Below are positions 6,632 to 11,804 of a stretch of DNA of 11,804 nucleotides, one piece after another. Under the pieces are notes generated by a model, which ran no database searches, had not been told where the DNA came from, and saw only the letters and a list, made by a program, of their open reading frames with translations. Where the stretch lies: positions 1 to 11,804 of the forward strand of contig DAOVJU010000047.1 of NCBI GenBank assembly GCA_030632095.1. Reading direction: 5' to 3'. The translations under genes were made by a program, and so were the position numbers. How positions within the stretch are numbered: position 1 is the first letter of the stretch; each line of letters begins with the position of its first letter. The stretch comes from Chlorobiota bacterium. GTDB lineage: Bacteria > Bacteroidota > Bacteroidia > Bacteroidales > B39-G9.

Positions 6632-7474
6632 TCAATTTTTCAACGGATCATAACCTAAAATACTTACCATCTTTTTGTGATACTTTAAAGCCACTTTTTT
6701 GTATTCGTTACTACGTAAATGAATTTCGTTGTGCCACTGATGATCATAAGGAAACATACCACGTAAATCAATATGATGGAAATGGGTGTTTTCTTGGGCA
6801 ATTTCTTTCAGCATTTCGTTAAAAGTGTCTACCAGGTATTTTATTATTTTTTCCTGTACTTTACGGTCTTCAATAGCTTTAGTGCCAAAATTTGGCAATA
6901 ACCATGGCCCTTTTATACGATAATAAGATGTTCCGTTGGGTTTGGCATAGTCGTATCCATCCATCAGGATATCTATTTTTTTGTCCACATGCCAAACTTT
7001 GTAACAAAAGTCAAGGATCATTGGTTTTAATACCTTATAAACCACGTTGGTAAATATGGCTTTGCGTATTAAGTTTTTACCGGAAAGCCGGTGGTTTATA
7101 TAAAAACGCATTTCATCTCCTACAATATCATTTCCTCCACCACTAAACAGAACAAAACTGGCTTTGTAAGATTTTATATCCTGCAGGGTTTCTTTCAAGT
7201 CCAGTTGGCCAAAATTAGTAACCGTATTTTGTCTCCTGCTTATTTTATATTCAGAGCCAAAGATCATGTTTTCAAGGGTATCGCCCGGCTCTGCCTGTCT
7301 TGAAATACAATATTTCATTTTACGTAAATGGTCAATTACGTCAAGTACCAACGGATAATTAAACCAGGAATCGCCTTCGGCAACTATTTTAATTTCCTTG
7401 GCAATTTCTTTTTTTTTGATCCTGCTCATTGAATCTTTTGCCAGGTCAAATTTTTGGATTTCGAGTTGTTGCAT
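6632..7474 (-). CDS. SGNH/GDSL-family hydrolase without signal peptide
   Basis: A 280-residue protein. It carries the SGNH blocks: block I 'VAEGDSWFNYP' (31-41) with nucleophile Ser36; a glycine in 'PGDTLENM' (63-70) as a candidate block II; block III 'SGGGNDIVG' (111-119) with Asn115; and a block V-like 'WHNEIHLRSNEY' (247-258) with His252. The usual Asp three residues before the His is replaced by Asn249, while Asp244 lies nearby. SGNH enzymes cleave esters such as acylated lipids or sugars; the substrate here is unknown. The middle (125-195) is an unusual basic and aromatic insertion. There is no signal peptide, so it should act in the cytoplasm or leave by another route. It sits 85 bp after the barrel-protein gene in the same direction, and 'GDSWFNYP' plus 'GGGNDI' is typical of a distinct, uncharacterised subgroup. 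Confidence 0.85.
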   Translation of the reverse strand: MQQLEIQKFDLAKDSMSRIKKKEIAKEIKIVAEGDSWFNYPLVLDVIDHLRKMKYCISRQAEPGDTLENMIFGSEYKISRRQNTVTNFGQLDLKETLQDIKSYKASFVLFSGGGNDIVGDEMRFYINHRLSGKNLIRKAIFTNVVYKVLKPMILDFCYKVWHVDKKIDILMDGYDYAKPNGTSYYRIKGPWLLPNFGTKAIEDRKVQEKIIKYLVDTFNEMLKEIAQENTHFHHIDLRGMFPYDHQWHNEIHLRSNEYKKVALKYHKKMVSILGYDPLKN

Positions 7475-7559
7475 TTTCGATGTAATTTTTTATTACAAAT
7501 AGTAATTTTATTTATAAAAGGCTTCTTAATAGTTTACTGATTTTATTATAATCAAATAA

Positions 7560-8873
7560 CTAATTAAATTTACGCTTACCGGTATTTATGGCGTGTTTAA
7601 ATCCAAAAGAAGGAATTATTGCCGTTCCTTTATCACCTTCAAAAAAGCTTTGACCACCAAAAGCAAGTTCCAGCCATGTTCCTTCATCTAATTTTAGTTC
7701 AGTGCCAATTGTATATCGTAAATATCTTATTTGATCATAATCTTCCATTTCTTCATCTAATCTGGATGCTGAGTAAAAAATATCAATTGATAGTCTATTG
7801 TTAGCATTACCAATAAGTGTTCTGGAACCTACAGACCATTTTAAATCATATAGTGTAACATCAGAAACATCATGTTCAAGCTTAAATTGAAAAAGAGCCT
7901 GACTTTTTATTTTACTATTTTCCTTTTTTGACGGTATTTTCTGTGCATAACTAAAGATCGTACCTAACTTTTCAAATTTCAGATCATTGTATTTACATGT
8001 AGTGGAATTTCCAACAATTCCTCCAGCAATTAGAAATGAAGAGGCATTCCAATTCTTCTCCTTGTATCTTTTTTTTTCATTAACTACTATTTTTTTAACT
8101 TTTTCATTAAAATCAACATGATCAATCAATAAGGTTACATAAGCTTTTGAATAATGATATATTGCGTCATTGTGCTCTTCGTTATATATGTTTATTTCAT
8201 CTAATGCTTTTATTAATCTATTGGAAAAGAATTCAATAGGTGCATTAATTTGTAAATACTTTACTTCCTTTTCGTGTTTTTTTATTGTGTCTTCATTAAG
8301 AAAGTCGAAGGTTTTATTAATAATATTAAGAGTAATTTCCAAATCTGATGTCACATTATTTAAAAATGAAATATAAGCATCTTGCAAAGTTTGAGCTTTT
8401 GAGTCTTTTTCCAAAGCAACTACTTTATCAATAATGTGCTTATAGAATCCATTGTCACCAAAAGGATCTGATTTGTCATAGGGAACCCATTTAAATCCCA
8501 GGGCAAAACGAAGTCCCAGGGAATCATCCTGAACAGTACCAGAAGTTAATGCAAATTGTTCGTATCTAAAAGATCTCTCCCACCAGCTCTGATTATGCTT
8601 TTTTGAAAAATTCAGGGGAGAGTATTCCAGTGCAAATCCCGGCCTGAGAGTTCCATCACTATCAAGATAGTTTGAAATTCCATAGGCTAGTTTCTTCATA
8701 TTTCCTGGCCTGACGATTTCATCACTTTCAATATCTAAAAAACTAAATGCACTCAGATCAGGTACTGAAAAATCAATATACATTGAATCTAATGTATAGT
8801 CGGTATCATTTTGAGCATGGATATTACATGCTATTAGAATGGCTACAATAAAACTAATCTTTTTCATAATCAT
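7560..8873 (-). CDS. Secreted, probable outer-membrane beta-barrel protein with helical insertion
   Basis: A 437-residue protein. A signal peptide (basic start, hydrophobic 'ISFIVAILIAC', cleavage likely after 'IHA' at residue 20) sends it out of the cytoplasm. Residues 37-86 contain 'VPDLSAFSFLDI', 'EIVRPGNMKKLAYGISNYL' and 'LRPGFALEYSP', a pattern I associate with uncharacterised outer-membrane proteins. Alternating strands occur at about 100-130 and 320-437 ('FQFKLEHDV', 'RLSIDIFYSASRL', 'TWLELAFGGQSFF', 'SFGFKHAI'), suggesting a small barrel. Residues about 142-275 are instead helical and highly charged, an insertion between the strands. Its start overlaps the stop of the 120-residue gene by 4 bases (ATGA, 8870-8873). 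Met3 (8865-8867), which gives MKKISF, is an equally good start. Function unknown. Confidence 0.75.
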   Translation of the reverse strand: MIMKKISFIVAILIACNIHAQNDTDYTLDSMYIDFSVPDLSAFSFLDIESDEIVRPGNMKKLAYGISNYLDSDGTLRPGFALEYSPLNFSKKHNQSWWERSFRYEQFALTSGTVQDDSLGLRFALGFKWVPYDKSDPFGDNGFYKHIIDKVVALEKDSKAQTLQDAYISFLNNVTSDLEITLNIINKTFDFLNEDTIKKHEKEVKYLQINAPIEFFSNRLIKALDEINIYNEEHNDAIYHYSKAYVTLLIDHVDFNEKVKKIVVNEKKRYKEKNWNASSFLIAGGIVGNSTTCKYNDLKFEKLGTIFSYAQKIPSKKENSKIKSQALFQFKLEHDVSDVTLYDLKWSVGSRTLIGNANNRLSIDIFYSASRLDEEMEDYDQIRYLRYTIGTELKLDEGTWLELAFGGQSFFEGDKGTAIIPSFGFKHAINTGKRKFN

Positions 8874-9232
8874 ACTTTTATAATCATTCCTGAATCAGAT
8901 AATTTTTCACCTCCATTGACTTCTATTTCGATGCTTTTTTTAATCCATGTTTGGATTTCCTTATTAGTACCCTGAACTACTTGTTTCCAAATTAGTTTTA
9001 CATCAACTTTTATTTTATGATCAGAAGGATTAACAAGCATTATTTTCCAGGAATGGTGGGATTTAATTAGTTCAAAAGGTTCTCCTAATGTGTGATTTGC
9101 GGGTCTGCCAGAATTAGAATCATTGTTATAGTCCTGATCTTCATGATATTCATATGCCCACGCTGGGGTACCATCAATTTCAAAATAAACCTTCACATAT
9201 CCCTCATCTTTTTTAATTTTTATTGGAATCAT
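8870..9232 (-). CDS. Small soluble beta-rich protein, function unknown
   Basis: A 120-residue protein with no signal peptide and no membrane segment. It consists mainly of predicted strands: 'GYVKVYFEI', 'PAWAYEYHEDQDYNN', then 'GRPANHTLGEPFELI', 'SWKIMLVNPSDHKIKVDVKLIWKQ', 'SIEIEV' and 'DSGMIIKV'. The layout suggests a small beta-sandwich with a charged loop at 28-45. I do not recognise a named family. It lies 41 bp after the 411-residue membrane-protein gene, and its stop overlaps the start of the barrel-protein gene. This tight packing argues that its product is needed together with them. A cytosolic chaperone, adaptor or ligand-binding role would fit, but nothing in the sequence decides it. 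Confidence 0.75.
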   Translation of the reverse strand: MIPIKIKKDEGYVKVYFEIDGTPAWAYEYHEDQDYNNDSNSGRPANHTLGEPFELIKSHHSWKIMLVNPSDHKIKVDVKLIWKQVVQGTNKEIQTWIKKSIEIEVNGGEKLSDSGMIIKV

Positions 9233-9273
9233 AACATTACAGTTTTTATTATTAAGTAATTTGTTTTTTGTAA

Positions 9274-10509
9274 TTAAGATTTAGTCGTTTGTTTTATGCT
9301 ACCTCGCAATTGAATGAACTTATTCAGTAAATCAAACCAGAATGGTGCTCCCAGTGAAATGGCCAATGCTGTAACCAGAAAGCCCCAAAAATTTTTCAAT
9401 AAAACATTTCGGAAATACTTTTTTTTATTGAACATTACGTGACTTTTTACCTTGTTCAGATGAAATACTTTCTTTCCGTTCTTCTCCTTTTTTAACGATT
9501 TAATGAAAATTGATTTATCAATACCTACAGGGTAAAAAACAGCGGTAACAGGGTATTTTTTAGTTATGATTACCATTTTTTTATCCATTTGACGCAGGTT
9601 TTCTCCTTTTGAAAAATATTTGGGTATAGTATCAATTTTGATAGAATCAATTCTTGGCCAATTGATATTTACAATTGTTTTTGCTTCATTAATATCACTA
9701 AGAAGATCTTCTCTTATACTTAATAAGGTATCAAGCTTTATATGAAAACTGCTATCTAATTGTTTTATAGAGTCGAGATTATTCAGAATAGCACTATTTT
9801 CCTCAATATAACTGGTAGCCAGATTGACAAGTTGTTCTCTCGCTTTGTCATCCTTTGACAACTTATCAACTATTTGAAAAGTACTGGCATTAAAAATTAC
9901 AGCTACTAAAAACCCTATGATTAGCAAGAGGAACTGTGTTTTTCTTTTATACCAGCCAATTACGCGTTTCATTGTACTATCAAACCAGTTTTCTAATAAA
10001 AGCCTGAAATGCTGGATATCGTCACTTGCATCCTCAAGCAATGATTGTAAATGTTTTTTTGTATCCGAATCTTCAGGGAGTTTTGAAATGGTTTCCTTAA
10101 TCTTTTCTAACAGGTTAGGTTTTTTAGAATTACCTTTTAATGAATCTACCAGTGCTTTTGAAAATTCCCCGGGATCTAAATACGAAGGTCTGTTAAAAAA
10201 ACTGCCGCTGCTTAGATATTTAATTAAAGGCTGTTTGTAGAAGTCATCAAATAGTTTTGATGATTTAAGATTTAGTGATTTTCCATAAAAATTTGTGATG
10301 GCTGTACCGCTTCTACTTAGAAGTTTACTAATCTTAAATTTGAATTGTTTTTCATCTCTAAGCATTCTTCTTACGGCATAGCTTAAATTCCTGGCTCGCA
10401 AGCCTAATAAAGTAGCAATTAACTCCATAATAATTGTTGCATAAAGACTGTAGAGCAGATATATAAATACGAGTCCTATAAATACATCCATGGCAATGTT
10501 TCCTGTCAT
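9274..10509 (-). CDS. Three-segment membrane protein, function unknown
   Basis: A 411-residue protein. Hydrophobic segments: residues about 7-34 ('MDVFIGLVFIYLLYSLYATI'), 191-209 ('TQFLLLIIGFLVAVIFNAS') and 372-392 ('KNFWGFLVTALAISLGAPFW'). Conserved-looking motifs are 'GLRARNL' (36-42) just after the first helix, 'FDSTMKRVIGWYKRK' (176-190) leading into the second, and 'SLGAPFWFDLLNKFIQLRG' (385-403) after the third. With the basic residues after helix 1 inside, the region 35-190 would be cytoplasmic and 210-370, which includes a coiled-coil-like stretch (about 215-285), would be periplasmic. I recall this motif combination in uncharacterised bacterial membrane proteins but no established function. 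It is the first gene of the minus-strand block. Met7 is an alternative start. Confidence 0.78.
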   Translation of the reverse strand: MTGNIAMDVFIGLVFIYLLYSLYATIIMELIATLLGLRARNLSYAVRRMLRDEKQFKFKISKLLSRSGTAITNFYGKSLNLKSSKLFDDFYKQPLIKYLSSGSFFNRPSYLDPGEFSKALVDSLKGNSKKPNLLEKIKETISKLPEDSDTKKHLQSLLEDASDDIQHFRLLLENWFDSTMKRVIGWYKRKTQFLLLIIGFLVAVIFNASTFQIVDKLSKDDKAREQLVNLATSYIEENSAILNNLDSIKQLDSSFHIKLDTLLSIREDLLSDINEAKTIVNINWPRIDSIKIDTIPKYFSKGENLRQMDKKMVIITKKYPVTAVFYPVGIDKSIFIKSLKKEKNGKKVFHLNKVKSHVMFNKKKYFRNVLLKNFWGFLVTALAISLGAPFWFDLLNKFIQLRGSIKQTTKS

Positions 10510-10677
10510 TTTATTAAGTTTTAGTGAATATTTAAAAATTTAATCATTTATAAACATAATGATTTCTAATAAATAGTTCCATTCAATAGCAAAACCTTAC
10601 CCTGTTTTTTGATTTTTTTTAAATTTATTTGTTTTTAAGTATTCATTATTTTGAGTCTCAATTTATTGTTTCAAGAA

Positions 10678-10685
10678 CAAAGCTA
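10678..10685 (-). promoter_or_regulatory. Candidate -7 box for the five-gene block
   Basis: On the minus strand this reads TAGCTTTG, a perfect match to the Bacteroidota -7 consensus TAnnTTTG. No clear TTG -33 element is present at the expected distance of about 19-21 bases. If used, it would give a leader of roughly 160 nt before the 411-residue gene. Confidence 0.35.
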
Positions 10686-10701
10686 TCTCCTTTTTAATTA
10701 G

Positions 10702-10783
10702 CAGATTGCTTCGTCCTTAGTCATCTCAATGAAATATTTAACTAACAGATCGCTAAAGCATTCGGGACTCGCTATGACAATTA
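10702..10783. repeat. Two decayed copies of a short intergenic repeat
   Basis: Copy 1 (10702-10734) starts CAGATTGCTTCGTCC and ends CTCAATGAAA. Copy 2 (10746-10783) starts CAGATCGCTAAAGCATTCGG and ends CTCGCTATGACAA. Both fit the scheme 'AGATTGCTTCG...CTCGCAATGACA', which I recall as a scattered, REP-like sequence in many bacterial intergenic regions. The copies have diverged, so this is an old remnant and has no coding content. Confidence 0.45.
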
Positions 10784-10797
10784 CTTTTTGTTCTGGA

Positions 10798-10828
10798 TTG
10801 CAAATCCCAATAAGCTACAGTATATTTA
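10798..10828 (+). promoter_or_regulatory. Candidate promoter of the nuclease-like gene
   Basis: A TTG (10798-10800) is followed after 20 bases by TATATTTA (10821-10828). This matches TAnnTTTG at all but the last position, and the spacing fits Bacteroidota promoters. Transcription would begin near 10835, about 20 bases before the start codon. Confidence 0.35.
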
Positions 10829-10853
10829 GATCATAAATACTTTTAAGAAGAAA

Positions 10854-11804
10854 ATGAAGAAAAACATAATAATAATAATTCTTTGCTTTATAAACATTAC
10901 GGTTAAACCACAGGCTCTGCCAATATATATTGATGGAACTTTTGGCGACTGGGAGAATGCAATCTTTTCGCATGAAGATGACCCTGATGATGGTGAAGAA
11001 ATTGATTTTCTGAAATTTACGGTAGCAAACGATAATGATTTCTTATTTATTAAAATAGAGTTTAGCGAAGAAACAGATTTATCAGACAATAACAATATTT
11101 ACCTGAATATTGATACAGATAATAATTCTTCTACAGGTTACATGGTAAATGGTATTGGCTCGGAAATGAGCTGGAATTTTGGCCAAAAATATGGCTATTT
11201 CAATCTAAACAGCTCTTATGAATACATCTATCATGCAAATATTCAATTACGGATTTTGCCTACTGTAACAAGTAATATCTTTGAAATTGCCATTGGAAGA
11301 GATGCAAAACCAAACGGTATTAATAATTTATTCACGGGAGATACTATTAATCTATGTTTTACAGATTCTGAAACAAATGGAGATAATATTCCAAATGAAG
11401 GAGCTTTTTTTACTTATGTTTTTGATAATACGGATGTTCCCCCTGTAGAACCTATTTTGATACAAAAAGAAGATTCCAGCTTATTGCGATTGATGACTTA
11501 CAATATTCAAAACGATTTTGAAAATGAAATTGGCGGGCTTGATGACCCGGAACGCATACCCGGATTAGAAAGAATTTTCAAAGCAGTATCACCTGAAATA
11601 ATAACAATAAATGAATGTTGGAATACTACTGTTTCTACTGCTCAAAACTTTTTAAATACAAATTTACCACTTGAAAATGGTTATGGCTGGTATGCCAATA
11701 AAATTGATGGTTCTAATATTACTGCATCCAGTTATCCAATTGTTCAAAGTTGGCTTGTGCATCCCAACAGAAAAATTACTGCTAATTTGATTGATCTTCC
11801 GGAA
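10854..11804 (+). CDS. Secreted endonuclease/exonuclease/phosphatase-family protein with CBM9-like domain (partial)
   Basis: The frame is open from ATG at 10854 to the right edge, giving 317 residues with no stop. Residues 1-20 look like a signal peptide (MKKN, then a run of Ile and a hydrophobic core). Residues about 24-195 resemble a CBM9-like beta-sandwich: 'IYIDGTFGDW' (24-33), 'LKFTVANDNDFLFIKIEF', and 'IYLNIDTDNNSSTGY' (82-96), the usual position for the strand and the polar loop. Residues from about 210 begin an endonuclease/exonuclease/phosphatase domain: 'LRLMTYNIQND' with Asn217, then 'RIFKAVSPEIITINECW' with Glu254 as the expected metal ligand. Such enzymes cleave phosphodiester or phosphate ester bonds; here the enzyme is extracellular and of unknown substrate. 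The metal-binding His/Asp motifs of the C-terminal half lie outside the window. The start is supported by the signal peptide and the promoter candidate. Confidence 0.85.
   Translation, partial: MKKNIIIIILCFINITVKPQALPIYIDGTFGDWENAIFSHEDDPDDGEEIDFLKFTVANDNDFLFIKIEFSEETDLSDNNNIYLNIDTDNNSSTGYMVNGIGSEMSWNFGQKYGYFNLNSSYEYIYHANIQLRILPTVTSNIFEIAIGRDAKPNGINNLFTGDTINLCFTDSETNGDNIPNEGAFFTYVFDNTDVPPVEPILIQKEDSSLLRLMTYNIQNDFENEIGGLDDPERIPGLERIFKAVSPEIITINECWNTTVSTAQNFLNTNLPLENGYGWYANKIDGSNITASSYPIVQSWLVHPNRKITANLIDLPE

Larger units (their letters stand above)
10510..10853. other. Divergent intergenic region
   Basis: This 344-bp gap separates the minus-strand block from the plus-strand nuclease-like gene. 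It holds two decayed copies of a short repeat (10702-10783) and one candidate promoter in each direction. No small gene was found; the minus-strand frame overlapping 10826-11095 lies antisense to the real coding region. Confidence 0.5.

Noticed and set aside
9917..10240. Plus-strand 107-residue frame
   Set aside because: It lies wholly antisense within the 411-residue membrane-protein gene, whose motifs are clear; no separate promoter or domain is seen.
4215..10509. Contractile injection or type VI secretion cluster
   Set aside because: No sheath, tube, baseplate, spike or AAA+ ATPase gene is present in the window.
10826..11095. Minus-strand 89-residue frame
   Set aside because: It is antisense to the signal peptide and CBM9-like domain of the plus-strand gene and is rich in Ser and Phe/Ile runs, as expected of a shadow frame.

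Overview
The window is AT-rich, low-GC DNA. A-rich leaders without clear Shine-Dalgarno sequences, TAnnTTTG-type promoter boxes, a Bacteroidota-style lipoprotein signal and the overall protein composition point to a member of the Bacteroidota, probably an environmental lineage. No rRNA, tRNA, CRISPR array, transposase or integrase was seen. Homology calls come from recognising motifs, because no database could be searched.

Left part (1-3313). The tail of a plus-strand gene runs in from the left edge, with an end resembling a DNA-binding winged helix. It is followed by a structured untranslated stretch and a strong bidirectional terminator. On the minus strand then come a lipoprotein with a SnoaL/DUF4440-like domain, and a two-gene unit in which an unrecognised membrane protein overlaps a cyclopropane-fatty-acyl-phospholipid synthase (cfa) by 4 bases. 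The cfa gene is the only gene here whose biochemical function can be read with near certainty.

Middle (3314-4200). This AT-rich stretch holds two small minus-strand genes of phage-like type. One is intact: a 73-residue protein with a Cys-x-Cys start and an NGDITGRIYVF motif. The other is a small membrane protein with RLTHLIS, EDGPFD and CFYCLSIW motifs. Its reading frame is open except for one in-frame TGA, just before RLTHL, where an aromatic residue is expected. TGA is a normal stop in three other genes of the window, so this is most likely a nonsense-mutated pseudogene, unless the stop is read through.

Right-centre (4215-10509). Five consecutive minus-strand genes form what looks like one functional block, in transcription order: a three-segment membrane protein (411 aa), a small beta-rich soluble protein (120 aa), a secreted beta-barrel-like protein with a helical insertion (437 aa), a signal-less SGNH/GDSL hydrolase (280 aa), and a 698-aa protein without a signal peptide that carries two copies of a cysteine-containing beta-rich module. 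A good intrinsic terminator follows the last gene. None has a function I can name beyond fold or family. The combination of inner-membrane, outer-membrane-like and cytosolic parts is the best candidate here for an undescribed system.

Right end (10510-11804). A divergent intergenic region holds decayed copies of a short intergenic repeat and plausible promoters in both directions. After it starts a plus-strand secreted protein, cut by the window edge, that joins a CBM9-like beta-sandwich domain to an endonuclease/exonuclease/phosphatase domain.
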